Origin: Nereocystis luetkeana
Lineage: Eukaryota > Sar > Phaeophyceae > Laminariales > Laminariaceae
DNA length: 64,000 nucleotides
Reading direction: 5' to 3'
Assembly (NCBI GenBank): GCA_031213475.1
Contig: JARUPZ010000014.1
Location: 3,390,535-3,454,534, forward strand
The number at the start of each line of letters is the position of its first letter. The first letter of the stretch is position 1. Below are positions 36,828 through 44,020 of the stretch, piece by piece. The notes under the pieces are model-generated. The model had not been told where the DNA came from. It searched no databases and was given only the letters and a program-made list of their open reading frames with translations. The translations under genes were made by a program, and so were the position numbers.

Positions 36828-39800
36828 CTCCCCCCCTCCCCCCCCCTCCCCCCCTCGTTTCGAACGGAATCGCTGTCGGACACCGGTACTCGTAGGTCGT
36901 TTAGAGGGAAGAGAAGCGGCGAGCACGGCTGCTTGGCCTAAACACCTTTATGATTAAACGGCCTGTGAGGGCTTAGAATGGGAGTTTGTTGCTCGCTTGG
37001 TCGCGCTTGGGTAACGACAACGAATAGAAAGACGTAACGCGTATCCCCGTTAGCACCCCGAGACAGAAGGAGCGCCCAAACTATCGAACAAGTTGGGTTT
37101 CATTACCCTTCCACGAGTAGTTGTGAGCTAGCCTCCCAGCAACGTGAGAAGTAGAACGCTGCCTGCGCCCCCGTGTTTTACACGCTTGCAAGGAGTTGTA
37201 GTTCGGGAATCACGTTTATCATGTCCTGACCACGCGGTGGGCGATGTTGTCATTCTCAATTTCAAGCGTCACGTTTTTTCCTCTGTACGTTCTTACAGGT
37301 TTTTAACGCGTTGAGGACACATATATAGCCACGCCCACAAACAAGAGACACACGTGATAGCACCAACCTCGCTATATACGTGGGGGGGGGGGAGCTGCAG
37401 CAATACAAGTATCAATCGCTCTGCAACTGTTCGGTTTTCTACATGTTTTCCCGGTGGAGATCCGAAGGAGTTGATACTATTCCGCGTGGCTGAATACGAG
37501 TCATTCACACTATTACGGGGGGCCATAGTTAATAGGACCTACGATGCTCACAAAAACCTCTATATTTCGCTATTTTTACCAACAGTATTTGGTCCTATTA
37601 ACAATGGTCCCCCGTAAAAAGAAGTTCATACGACGACCAGATTCAGGCGCAGAAGCCGGACGCGTTGCCCCGAAATTCTCCCCCCAAAATACCATCCCGT
37701 GGCTGAACCCAAAATTGCTCGCGAAGCAGCCAAGCAATACCATACAAAAAATCTGTTCCACACCGACATGATCGTCGGAATCGGCCGCATTACAACTACT
37801 GTAGGCGGCGGCTCCATTTGTGTCCGGGCAGTAGTAGCCTTTTGAGTGTTTTACCCCCGCAGCGCGAGGTCTGTGCTTGCCTGTCCGCAGCGAAGCGCCT
37901 AGACGAAACTCGTGAACACCACGCATATGGAGTAGCATCAACGGTCGTTCCTCGCTGAACCGCACACCGCCCGCGCTCACCGTGACCCGGAGAAGAAAAA
38001 CCAGACGCGAGGCTTCCGTATTCTGCGCGGCAGTACGACATCATTTATTTGTGTGTGTGTCCACCCCCCCCTTTAACCCCCGCATGTTCGCGACACGTCT
38101 TTAAAGGACTGGGGCGTCTAGTTACCCCCCCCCCCCCCCCCCCCCTTCCCCCTCCACCCCCACCCCCACCCGTTGGAACGCATCGTTTGTCTTCGTCCCG
38201 TACTCAGCGCCGAGGCTCGCAAAATGATCGCGAGCAGAGCGCGGGCGCGCTCAAGCCGCGAGGCGACCTCGACGGCGTCTCCTGCCGGCACTGCCAAGTC
38301 GCCGTCCTCTGGGTGGAGGGCTCCTCCCACCTCGGGAGCCACGCGAAGCAGAAAGTCGCCGGATGGCTGGAACTCCCGAGGAGGTTCCCCACCGGCGTCG
38401 TCGGCAAGGTGTGGCTGAGTGTTAACTCTTGAAATCAGCTGGGTGCAATATACCACTTTTCAGTAGAGGGAGAAAAATACGCAAGGCTTCCAGGGGTGCG
38501 GGAGGGGCAGGCGTGTGGTGGAGAAATCGCGTGTTTCACGCGTTTCCCCCACCCCAGAGGGCATATTTCGCTTGTTTTCTCCCCCCAAACTGCATGCATT
38601 TTGGGCCATGCCTCGGTCCGCATAATTCTAAAACGAGGGAGGAAAAGTTTTGTGAACGTGGGAAGCGAGGCTGAAGTGTGGGCGGGGCGGAAACGGCGTG
38701 ATGACCGCGCCGTGAGCCTCGAGTCTCCGGGCGGTCACTTGAGCTGCGCAGGGGGTAGAAAGTGCCATCCGCTTCACGAAAAAAAAAAAAAGTTCAGACT
38801 CGGAGGTTTTAACCCTCTATCCGATAACCTTACGAATGCGATGCAGCAGTCAAGAGTGTATGGGGTCCACGTCGGCAGCATGGCGGTAGAGGGTGTTGCC
38901 TTGCTGTTGTAGCTTGTTTCTGCACCGTGTCCGTTGAGACCCCTGATCAACTACAGTACATACATGCCGATGCAGTACGTACGCATGGCGATACTTTCCT
39001 TTCGCCTCCGCTGAGCTGATTAAGGAGGGAATGTCTTTCACGCCATCTAAAAATATTATCTATTGCCGTACTTCTCCAGCCCACTCTCTGTCATAACTCA
39101 GATCCGGAGTCACGTGGCGGGCGCTCCTCCCCCCTCCCCACTATGATACGTGCATTCTGTCATTTTATCGCGGTAAGAGCTCATCATGCTGTATCATAAG
39201 GCTTGAAGCTTCAAGGCTGTTTTGTTCAAGGGGAGGGTGTCGTTGCGAGATACCTCGGACCGACAGGACCTCGGTGATGCATAGAGGCAACGAGTGTTGC
39301 AATATACAGTGGTACCGGCGCCTTAAAAAATAAGAAACAAAGATGCTGGCCGGGCTAGATTTCTTATTTAATGAAACGTGTGTTCTACACTAAACTTGGG
39401 GTACCAGCTCCCGAATTTCTTATTAACCCGGACGATCTCAGCCTGAGTTTCTAGTGGGGCTCTTTCCTATGGCTTGCCTCATCATGAGAGGGCCGGTAAT
39501 ATAAACTGTACCTCAGGTACATTGTAGTGTGACATACTCTGACGCGGTCAGCTGGGGTCTAAAGAAATGGATGCAGCTCACCCTTCCAGCGACTCGCCGG
39601 ACACCTCCCGGCGTTTCGCGCTTGGGTGCAAGTAATGTCTGCCCTGGTCGGTGAAAACCCGACATGCTCCGTCCCGGCATTGTAGAGATGCGCGGGTCTA
39701 TGGTCATACGACTACGGCCATGCATGAGATCGGGTACATTTTTCCTATCGAGTACACCCCCCCGCCCTTTGCCCCGCCCTAATCTCGTTAGAAAGGACTA

Positions 39801-40889
39801 CCGTACGTATATAATGATACGCACCCGAAGGGCTACTGCAAGGGTGTGCGTTGTTATCTCACAGAGGGGTGCGATCAGTTTTGCAGAGCTCGTTTTGTCG
39901 ACCGCGGGGAAAGATTGCCAATACCGAACTACTGTGGGTGTTTTTGGAGATAAAATCTGGCCGAGAGAGAAGAGAGAGAAGAAGAGAGGAGAGAGAGAGA
40001 GAGAGCCTTTCCGAAAATAATATGTTCGACTTCAAGGAAGCAGCACCCTTACCGCTGTCGTCGAGAAAACGAGCGCTGAAAAGAAAAAAAAAACCGATCG
40101 CACCCCCCGCGGTATCAACCCGCACCCTTTACGGTACTAGGATGGCGCGACTGAAGAAGACCAATAGGTACGGGTGGTTCTCCTTCTAGTGATAACGGAC
40201 AAAACGTATGCTTTGAGCTTCGATGATGTGGTTGTCCTTCGCTTCCTCACCACGCGGGGGCACTCCCACCCCCCCCCCCCCCCGACCAGTTCCTTCGATC
40301 TTGACATCTACATGCGAGAAAGTCCGCCTCACAAAGCGGTTCTTAGTGGGATGCGGCTCACAACTTCATGCGACTCGCAAAAATACCTTACGGCGGCTTC
40401 GCGCTTGGTGCACGTGATATGTTCCTGGCCATTGAAATCCCGACGTTCTTCGTCCGGGCATAGTAAGGATGCGAGGGTCTATCGTCATAGGGACCACGCT
40501 TATGCATGCCATGCCCCCCCCCCCCCCCACCCTCCCTCCCGCGCGCTCGCACCTCTCTGGTTGAAAATCACCGCGAACCACGCAGAATAAGCAGCGCATG
40601 TCTTCTTGTTGCCCTGTTTTTCTTTTGGTGCTCCCAAAAAACAAAATGTGTCCGGCAGAAGGAGCGCGAGGGCCGCCGCCGCTACTCCAAGGTCACAAAA
40701 AGATTGCCCCACGTGGGGAGGCGAGTCGGCCATGAACGGCAGTGGCCCCAAAAAGGTGCAGCTACCCGCACCCGCAACAAATCATCAGGAACAACAGCGA
40801 CTGCAGCATCTTCCCCAACACCAACACCACCAGCAGCAGCAGCAGCAGCGCAAGCCACAGGCCACTCGAACTCCGTCAGACCGCTATAG
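12974..40889 (+). CDS. Proposed 10-exon gene, about 801 residues, function unknown (CxxC/HxxxH motif near the C-terminus)
   Basis: Hand-built model. Exons: 12974-13153, 17767-17886, 22645-23121, 26301-26446, 28653-28776, 29919-30349, 32857-32983, 35275-35643, 38208-38408, 40659-40889. The ATG has an ACCACCATG context. All junctions are GT-AG, and the exon phases (0-0, 0-0, 0-0, 0-2, 2-0, 0-2, 2-0, 0-0, 0-0, stop) agree across every intron, giving exactly 802 codons including the stop. The product has an Ala/Pro-rich start, FRKHIALEFAMRYLCE, a Ser-rich tract, an acidic segment then EIALAEARRKM, a hydrophobic stretch (LLSHYLFWIVLLPFA), a Ser/Pro/Glu/Gly linker, a helical LEKVLCTCYPFLEN region, IPRFYYEGPF, CRHC...HLGSH and a basic tail. 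Weak points are the exon 3 donor (CAT|GTGCGC), the exon 5 acceptor (AAG) and possible missed exons in the 3-5 kb introns. I do not recognise the family. Confidence 0.5.
13169..13217. repeat. GA dinucleotide repeat
   Basis: About 24 uninterrupted GA units in intron 1, 16 bp after the exon 1 donor. Confidence 0.95.
13218..14894. other. Intron 1 sequence without recognised content
   Basis: Several open frames, the longest at 13954-14964 on the plus strand, overlap on both strands without domains. A short CA repeat lies at 14685-14702. No second gene is supported. Confidence 0.4.
14895..15246 (+). mobile_element. tRNA-derived SINE with poly(A) tail
   Basis: The head carries an exact polymerase III box A (TGGTTCAAGTGG, 14908-14919) and box B (GGTTCGAGCCC, 14951-14961), spaced as in a tRNA, with a CTGGG/CCTAG T-arm. 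The acceptor ends do not pair, so it is not a functional tRNA. An unrelated body follows (TCGCGATAAAAATGAAGGC, GTGACCCCGGATCTGAGTTA) and ends in 29 A residues (15218-15246). Head, body and A-tail are the layout of a SINE copied by a LINE reverse transcriptase. Body fragments recur at 11925, 24022, 34228 and 39085. Confidence 0.7.
15325..15377. repeat. TA-rich palindrome centred on CTTCGAAG
   Basis: TA repeats on both sides of ACTTCGAAGT, bracketed by GGGA and TCCC, form a long perfect-centre palindrome capable of cruciform extrusion. Confidence 0.8.
15923..16013 (+). mobile_element. MITE (TTACGGGGGACC family), copy 1, diverged
   Basis: The left end reads TTACGGGGGACC and the right arm AACATTTGGTCCTATTTACT then ATGGCCCCCC. 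The interior is shortened and the right terminus altered. Confidence 0.7.
16491..16587. mobile_element. Palindromic element (CCGCAGTCCCG family), copy 1
   Basis: TTAACCCCTTTAGAACCGCA at the left pairs with an inverse copy ending GGGTTAA. The arms continue through GGGGACAAAC, leaving a central spacer of roughly 20 bp. There is no coding content. Confidence 0.85.
18937..19030. mobile_element. Palindromic element, copy 2
   Basis: TTAACCCCTTTAGGACCGCA and its inverse, with GTTTGTCCCCAAAACGGGAC on the right arm. Confidence 0.85.
20276..20387 (+). mobile_element. MITE, copy 2
   Basis: Inverted ends TCACGGGGGACCATAGTAAA and CCCCCGTAA, with TA preceding the left end. The interior carries a TACCAGGTA 9-mer at 20321-20329. 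Confidence 0.9.
20954..21057 (-). mobile_element. MITE, copy 3
   Basis: Perfect TTACGGGGGACCATA ends flanked by TA on both sides. Inverted relative to copy 2, judged by the position of the AATATT block. Confidence 0.93.
21310..21392 (+). repeat. Dispersed repeat shared with 7495-7575
   Basis: CACTTCCACGTTCAAAGTTC, then GTGTGTCAATCCAACCC, then CTCCCGTTGTAAC. It aligns with the minus strand of 7495-7575. Confidence 0.65.
21758..21862 (+). mobile_element. MITE, copy 4
   Basis: Left end TTACGGGGGACCATATTAAA, right end GGTCCCTCATAA followed by TA. The left TA is mutated to TG. Confidence 0.9.
21905..22009 (+). mobile_element. MITE, copy 5
   Basis: Full-length, with intact TTACGGGGGACCATAATTAA and inverse end and TA on both sides. 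Only 42 bp separate it from copy 4. Confidence 0.93.
22283..22348. repeat. CATA microsatellite
   Basis: About 15 CATA units with CA interruptions. Confidence 0.9.
22645..23121 (+). CDS. Exon 3 of the proposed plus-strand gene
   Basis: 159 codons in phase 0-0 after a CGCCTCGCCCAG acceptor. It encodes a Gly/Arg segment, a run of Ser from an AGC repeat (22836-22866), and an acidic stretch (DGGDDGEEDY) leading into DQLRAADEAEIALAEARRKM, which looks helical. The 3' edge is the least certain in the model because the donor CAT|GTGCGC is weak. An alternative donor, AAGG|GTGAGC, near 22979 is stronger but out of phase with the next exon. Confidence 0.4.
23342..23471 (+). repeat. Perfect tandem duplication of a 65-bp unit
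   Basis: Two identical back-to-back copies starting CCGTAGTTTCCGCCTCGATT. The absence of differences suggests a recent event, or possibly an assembly duplication. Confidence 0.95.
24022..24245 (+). mobile_element. SINE body fragment with A-rich end
   Basis: Shares ACAATTCGACGCGAGTC, GCACATACCGTAGCG and GTGACCCCGGATCTGAGTTA with the SINE at 14895-15246. It ends in an A-rich tract near 24230-24245. The tRNA-like head is missing. Confidence 0.65.
24521..24629. mobile_element. Palindromic element, copy 3 (diverged)
   Basis: The core arms GCAGTCCCGTTTTGGGGGAC and GTTTGTCCCCAGAACGG remain; the outer ends are degraded. Confidence 0.7.
24806..25105. repeat. 27-bp minisatellite, about 11 units
   Basis: Unit AACAATGGTTGCTGTAACCG then TCACTTT, with point variants. 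Because 27 is a multiple of three, one plus frame reads a Cys/Asn-rich nonamer (NNGCCNRHF) and the minus strand a Thr/Val repeat. One 26-bp unit near 25040 breaks phase. It lies in intron 3, with no splice or start evidence for translation. Confidence 0.92.
25232..25368 (-). mobile_element. MITE, copy 6, with a duplicated right end
   Basis: Degraded left end (GGAGACCAAATTAAATAGGG). On the right there are two successive terminal arms, the first ending CCCCCGTA (25336) and the second CCCCCGTAA (25368). Confidence 0.75.
25400..26300. other. Distal part of intron 3
   Basis: T- and C-rich sequence plus a GATC-rich repeat (25920-26170). Open frames have no domains. Confidence 0.4.
25920..26170. 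repeat. GATC/CTACAGAT-rich dispersed repeat, copy 1
   Basis: Repeated GATCTACAGATC-type words, related to the blocks at 42935, 58425 and 59785. Confidence 0.6.
26301..26446 (+). CDS. Exon 4 of the proposed plus-strand gene
   Basis: 48 codons plus 2 nt between a TTTCGGCCCAG acceptor and a GG|GTGAGC donor. It reads VDMAAISAVQAAFARGFPFQ then a charged stretch ending DGPARLI, with many codons ending in G or C. It ends in phase 2, which is completed by the first base of exon 5. It is too short to stand out as an ORF, but composition and both splice sites support it. Confidence 0.5.
26480..26592 (-). mobile_element. C-tailed SINE-like family (R1), copy 1, 3' part only
   Basis: A G-run on the plus strand, then TGTACTCGATAGGAGAGATG, then TGACCATAGACC. 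Truncated after about 85 bp. Confidence 0.75.
27190..27475 (-). mobile_element. R1 family, copy 2
   Basis: The plus strand starts with a G-run and TGTACTCGATAGGAGAGACG. It continues through TGACCATAGACC-like, CAAGCGCGAAGCGCAACG and CCTACTAAGAATCGCTTGTG. It abuts a LINE tail fragment at 27479. Confidence 0.85.
27479..27675 (-). mobile_element. LINE 3'-end fragment, copy C
   Basis: Homologous to the 3' end of the LINE at 52.5 kb: TGACCATTGACCACGCATC, GAGACAGAGCACCGTTTCTA, TTTTGCTAATCTTA. Bounded by a G-run at 27662. Contains one TACCTGGTA 9-mer (27626-27634). Confidence 0.75.
28190..28460. repeat. Weak tandem repeat, unit about 130 bp
   Basis: Two related segments, TAGGAGCCCCCCGTCCGTGA (near 28210) and TAGGAACCCCATCCGTGA (near 28340), and a third partial copy near 28415. 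Confidence 0.5.
28995..29093. mobile_element. Palindromic element, copy 4
   Basis: CCCTTTTAGAACCGCAGTCC at the left and ATGGGACTGCGGCCCTAAAA at the right, with GGGGACAAACC in the arm. Confidence 0.85.
29919..30349 (+). CDS. Exon 6 of the proposed plus-strand gene
   Basis: 143 codons plus 2 nt between a strong pyrimidine-rich acceptor (CCCCCCCCACGCAG) and an AG|GTATGC donor. It encodes a disordered Ser/Arg-rich start, then a Pro/Ser/Glu/Gly linker with SPEESPEASPGSPPG repeats, and ends in LSPNEAEALVVAVVEAWSSM, which looks helical and continues into exon 7 (LVLLPIAVATVRSGLEKVL). Phase 2 at its end is matched by exon 7. Confidence 0.5.
30814..31016 (+). mobile_element. R1 family, copy 3 (opposite orientation)
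   Basis: The plus strand reads CCGCCTCACAAGCGGTTCTT through GGTCATACGACT to GAGTA plus a C-run at its 3' end. Confidence 0.85.
31281..31392 (+). mobile_element. MITE, copy 7
   Basis: The left terminus has decayed (GGTGTACGATACATAGTAAA); the right arm is well kept through TTTGGTCCTATTTACTATG. Confidence 0.8.
32040..32160. repeat. AT-rich TATATGTA tract
   Basis: Irregular TATATG/TATA repeats with no coding potential. Confidence 0.8.
33131..33505 (-). mobile_element. R1 family, copy 4 (long)
   Basis: Runs from the G-run through TGTACTCGATAGGAGAGATG and CAGAGACAGCAATGGGAGTA to an extra end segment, CTTACCATAAACACTACG, also seen in copy 7 at 43610. This copy and copy 7 define the fuller element, about 375 bp. 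Confidence 0.85.
33664..34127 (-). mobile_element. LINE copy B, 3' end, cut by the assembly gap
   Basis: Alignable with the LINE at 52.5 kb: the tail, then the C-terminal ORF region with MCPCGKAIE on the minus strand near 34030-34060 and GDLDLPERR near 34090-34120. A stop precedes the zinc-like region. The copy runs into the N gap at 34128. Confidence 0.85.
34128..34227. other. Assembly gap, 100 N
   Basis: Exactly 100 N, the usual placeholder for a gap of unknown size. It sits inside a LINE copy with SINE sequence immediately after. Confidence 1.
34228..34320 (+). mobile_element. SINE body fragment after the gap
   Basis: Reads AGGTGACCCCCCGACCTAAG then TTATGACT, related to the GTGACCCCGGATCTGAGTTA block of the SINE family, and ends A-rich. 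Confidence 0.55.
35275..35643 (+). CDS. Exon 8 of the proposed plus-strand gene
   Basis: 123 codons open throughout, phase 0-0, between AATTGCAG and GAG|GTAAAC. It begins EVATKFIPRFYYEGPFVTST, becomes Gly/Arg/Gln-rich from GC-rich triplet repeats, then Pro- and Ala-rich, and ends GRLLRGADGE. IPRFYY recalls a motif in PP2A B''-type subunits, but nothing else supports that, so no function is assigned. All three frames are open over much of this GC-rich stretch, which lowers certainty. Confidence 0.42.
35721..36015 (-). mobile_element. R1 family, copy 5
   Basis: G-run, TGTACTCGATAGGAGAGATG, then the conserved body to GAGACAGCAATGGGG. It starts 78 bp after the exon 8 donor. Confidence 0.85.
36041..36236 (-). 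mobile_element. R1 family, copy 6
   Basis: Shorter copy in tandem with copy 5: GGTACTAGATATCATGCATG to AAGAACAGCTTGTAAG. Confidence 0.8.
36665..36855. repeat. 191-bp nearly pure C tract
   Basis: Only scattered T and one G interrupt the C-run. The complementary strand is nearly all G and could form G-quadruplexes. It lies in intron 8. Long Pro and Gly open frames over it are meaningless. Confidence 0.97.
37513..37617 (+). mobile_element. MITE, copy 8
   Basis: TA, then TTACGGGGGGCCATAGTTAA, and an intact right arm ending CCCCCGTAA. The TA after it is lost. Confidence 0.92.
38208..38408 (+). CDS. Exon 9 of the proposed plus-strand gene (CxxC/HxxxH motif)
   Basis: 67 codons, phase 0-0, after a pyrimidine-rich acceptor (CTTCGTCCCGTACTCAG) and before AAG|GTGTGG. 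Nearly all codons end in G or C, while the opposite strand lacks that bias, supporting plus-strand coding. The segment CRHCQVAVLWVEGSSHLGSH has a C-x2-C...H-x3-H layout that could bind zinc, followed by GWLELPRRFPTGVVGK. Which zinc-finger class it belongs to is unknown. Confidence 0.5.
39085..39195 (-). mobile_element. SINE body fragment, minus strand
   Basis: The minus strand reads CCGCGATAAAATGACAG, then GTGACTCCGGATCTGAGTTA, matching the SINE body. Confidence 0.6.
39566..39776 (+). mobile_element. R1 family, copy 8 (by position)
   Basis: GATGCAGCTCACCCTTCCAG, GTGAAAACCCGACATGCTCC, GGTCATACGACTACGGCC, GAGTACA and a C-run. Confidence 0.85.
40321..40529 (+). mobile_element. R1 family, copy 9 (by position)
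   Basis: AGTCCGCCTCACAAAGCGGT through GAAATCCCGACGTTCTTCG to a C-run of about 16. Confidence 0.82.
40659..40889 (+). CDS. Terminal exon 10 of the proposed plus-strand gene
   Basis: 76 codons and a TAG stop after a GTGTCCGGCAG acceptor, phase 0. Reads KEREGRRRYSKVTKRLPHVG, a strongly basic start, then a Thr/Ala/Pro-rich tail with a run of Ala from a CAG-type repeat (40826-40848). An alternative terminal frame through AEVIGSAGKARLYRTYCEQR to a stop at 41067 would need a different acceptor near 40761. Both remain possible. Confidence 0.42.
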   Translation, partial: KEREGRRRYSKVTKRLPHVGRRVGHERQWPQKGAATRTRNKSSGTTATAASSPTPTPPAAAAAAQATGHSNSVRPL

Positions 40890-41721
40890 CAGCAGCGGGG
40901 GCCGTGGCGGCGTCGTTGTTGGCAGACGCGCGGAAGTGATTGGATCCGCCGGAAAGGCTAGGCTGTATCGGACGTACTGTGAGCAGAGGGGGGCGGACTA
41001 CGACCGCGAGTATCGAAGGCATGGGGGAAAGGAAACTTTGGCAAGAGTAGGCCTCATCAACGGCTGATTTTAGTATCGTACGAAGTTGTGTAATCACGGT
41101 ATACCTTAACCGCGCTGGGGCTTCAGATGGGGCAAAAAAACTTGACGCGAAGAAATGGCGATTGCAGCGACGGTCACGACGTGATTGGGAGATGATAGTC
41201 TGCAACATGGTGTCCGAGTTACAATGACTGACGCAAGGAGTCGTACAGCACGGGGGCGACATTGCCCTACTCGTGCTGCTGGGCCCTCACGCTGCTCTCG
41301 TACACAGCCGATTCAATGATTGATAATACCAAAGCTACCAACCATTGTTTTGTCGCTACCAAAGGGGTCCCAAAACGGGGTTAGTGAATGCATTTACTTC
41401 GATCACTGCTTGTGCTCTCCCGCTCAAACTTGTGTTTTTTTTTTTTTCAAGCTTATCACGGCGTATCGTCAAGACGGTAACGGCGGCAACGGCGGCACGG
41501 GACGGTAAAACCGCCGTCAAAATGGTCCCGCCGTCCCTTCCCGTCCCGTCCAGTCCCGTCCCGCCGACAAGTTCCCTGACCGCCGTCACCCATCGTCCCG
41601 TCCCGCCGGAGGACCTTTAACAATCTGGGAGAAGGGATCTTTAGGTTGGTAGGCTGTTCAGGTGTTTTGGTTCCTGTTGGGATCAAGGTACGGGCGAAGA
41701 CCCAACCCAACCCAACCCCTG

Positions 41722-41750
41722 ACCCTAACCCTAACCCTAACCCTAACCCT
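41722..41750. repeat. Interstitial telomere-like repeat (CCCTAA)n
   Basis: Four to five CCCTAA units preceded by CCCAA variants. Internal to the sequence, so not a chromosome end here. Confidence 0.85.
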
Positions 41751-42137
41751 TACCCCAAACCACAGCCAAAACGGGTCAAAACTCGCCACACACGCGGCTG
41801 CGCCGCGTTTGCATCGAACCAGGAAATTTCTCTGTTGCGGACGACGATTCCGGAGTGCAGACCAGGCGGCGCATTTTTCAAGCCAAAAACATCCCTAAAT
41901 ATCCCTTTTCCCAGATTGATAAACCTACTCATGAAATCGCTTTTTAAAGACAAGTGAATTTTCCTCATGTCAAGAATCTGAAAAATAATTATGGACCCCC
42001 AGAAATTGGAACCTCGTGTTGGTGTGTCACGCGTCGATCCGTAAATCCGGTCCGTTCCAGGGGGGGAGAGTGTTACGAGGCTTAGATTGAATAGACAATT
42101 GGTTAACCTTTTACCTTAGGCCCAACGGACTAAGACC

Positions 42138-42223
42138 TTAACACATCCCCGTTTCGTGGACAAAATACACATATGTTGAGTGGTCGGTCCCCAAATCGGG
42201 ACTGCAGAACTAAAAGGGGTCAA
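42138..42223. mobile_element. Palindromic element, copy 5 (diverged)
   Basis: Right arm CCCCAAATCGGGACTGCAGA then ACTAAAAGGGG. The left arm is reduced to TTAACACATCCCCGTTTCG. Confidence 0.7.
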
Positions 42224-42934
42224 GAAGCCCCGTCGGTCAGCACTGTTTAGGCCGAAAAAATGCTACGACCCCTGTATCGTACAACCCTTCGCAATTTCCA
42301 CGGGATCGTACACCGCGGCTCGTTAGAACCGCTCCCTTACGTACTGATGCTGCCTGCGCCTATTGTTTTGTCCCAGATACATACCAGCACATGCTTTTTT
42401 TCCATCGAGACCACCTGCGAGATTTCAGGGGATTGGGCGAATGTTAGGGTCTCTAAGTCCGTGGGGCTACTGGTGAAAGGTTACCGTCTACCCGAACTCA
42501 AAAGCCTTATACTCGTGACACTATTCACACTGCAATGTGAGAACAACATCACAGCTGTTTTCCCCCCTCCCCTACGGTACTCGTATTTTATTTGCCTTCA
42601 TTGTTGTCGCGCATAGTATAGGGTTTGGCACTGCTCCCACTAAAATCGTCATTTTCCATAGTTTTTTTTTAATTATTCCCTGAGCCTCCCATCCGCGTCG
42701 CGCCTGGAATTTCCGACTCAACACATGGGAATGTACAGTATAGTGGTAAGACCAGGAAGGTGTCTGCGAGAGCGGGGGTTACGCTCAATCACCCAGGCGC
42801 GCGACTTTCGGCTATACAGCATCATCCCGCTTGTTTCCGAGTTCCATGACAGACAGCAGTGCGACGTTACAAGTACAGGCTACACTCTCGCTATCTAGGA
42901 ACTCGCGCTGGTTGGTGGACACTCGCGCACGTCG

Positions 42935-43225
42935 GACATATCATCCATCGATCATCCACAGATCATCTGCAGATCATTCCGACCTCATGGTCTAGATCTT
43001 CAGGGCTGTTAGATCCCTGATGCTAATGAGATCTGTATGATGACCCAGCTCGTGCTTCCCGGGTCGGGACTGCATAATCTGCATGGTCTACAGCACCCTA
43101 TTAATAGCATGTTTCCTGAGTTGGATCTGCAATATTATATGCAGATACTGCACAACGTATCATAACGGCAGGTTAAGATATCGAATGTGTTGGGATCTAC
43201 AGTAGATCACGATCTGTCCGACGCG
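42935..43225. repeat. GATC/CTACAGAT-rich dispersed repeat, copy 2
   Basis: ATCATCCACAGATCATC words, then AGCTCGTGCTTCC and TTTCCTGAGTTGGATCTGC, shared in order with 59785-59945. Confidence 0.65.
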
Positions 43226-43609
43226 TCGAAAATATCTAACTGTCGGTGGCAACCGTGACCGCTTGTGGGAGACACATGGGAAAAAATACCTGGTATACCT
43301 CTGGTAAATAATACCTGATACGAAATAATTTTTTGTTCGGAGAGTTTCGGTTTTTGGTCCTCATCGAGATCCAAAGGGCCCCGCTACGAGTAGGCGAGTA
43401 TACCTCGTGTATAGACTTTGGATGGCCGTGTCAATGACCCATAGTAGTGTCAAAGCCACTCTCTTCGCTCGAAATACGAAGCTGTCCCCTTCTCCTCCCC
43501 GGTTTGCTATTAGCACTCTTATTTACTCTTATTTTTGGCCCTCTCGGGAATCCAGAGGGGGAAATTGGCGAAAAAAGGTGACGGTTTCAGCAGCCGTAGT
43601 CGCGCGATT

Positions 43610-44020
43610 GGGGGGGTGCACTCTATAGGAGAGGTGTACTCGATCTCATTCATGGCCGTAGTCGTATGACCATGGACCCTCGCACCCCCCTACAATGCCG
43701 GGACGGAGCACGTCGGGTTTTCACCGACCAGGCAGACACTGCTTGCATCAAGCGCGAAACGCAGACACTGCTTGCACCAAGCGCGAAACGCAACGTGAGA
43801 TGTCCCGCGATTCGCAAAAAGGGTGAGCTGCATCCTACTAAGAACCGCTTGTGAGGCGGACGTGCATCTGGATGACATGTCAGCTTCGATGAGTTAATTT
43901 AATTTCCGGTGAAGCCAATTCCAGAGACAGCAATGGGAGTACTGCTGCTGTATGTAACTGCCTCTTGTGAGCCTTACCACGAACACTTCGTGATACGATC
44001 AATTCCCTTGTGCGGAGTAG
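43610..44020 (-). mobile_element. R1 family, copy 7 (long, with internal duplication)
   Basis: Full-length type copy. A 31-bp segment with CAGACACTGCTTGCA is tandemly doubled at about 43733-43792. It ends with CTTACCACGAACACTTCG, shared with the copy at 33131, and is followed by a second G-run at 44024. Confidence 0.85.

Larger units (their letters stand above)
41068..42930. other. Gene-poor spacer
   Basis: Contains a GTCCC-rich low-complexity stretch (41480-41600), telomere-like repeats (41722-41750) and a palindromic element (42138-42223). No gene. Confidence 0.5.

Noticed and set aside
36199..36957. Long open frame rich in proline (and glycine frames on the other strand)
   Set aside because: It exists only because of the C homopolymer tract; no splice or domain evidence.
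41722..41750. Chromosome end
   Set aside because: Sequence continues for more than 20 kb on both sides and the repeat is under 30 bp.
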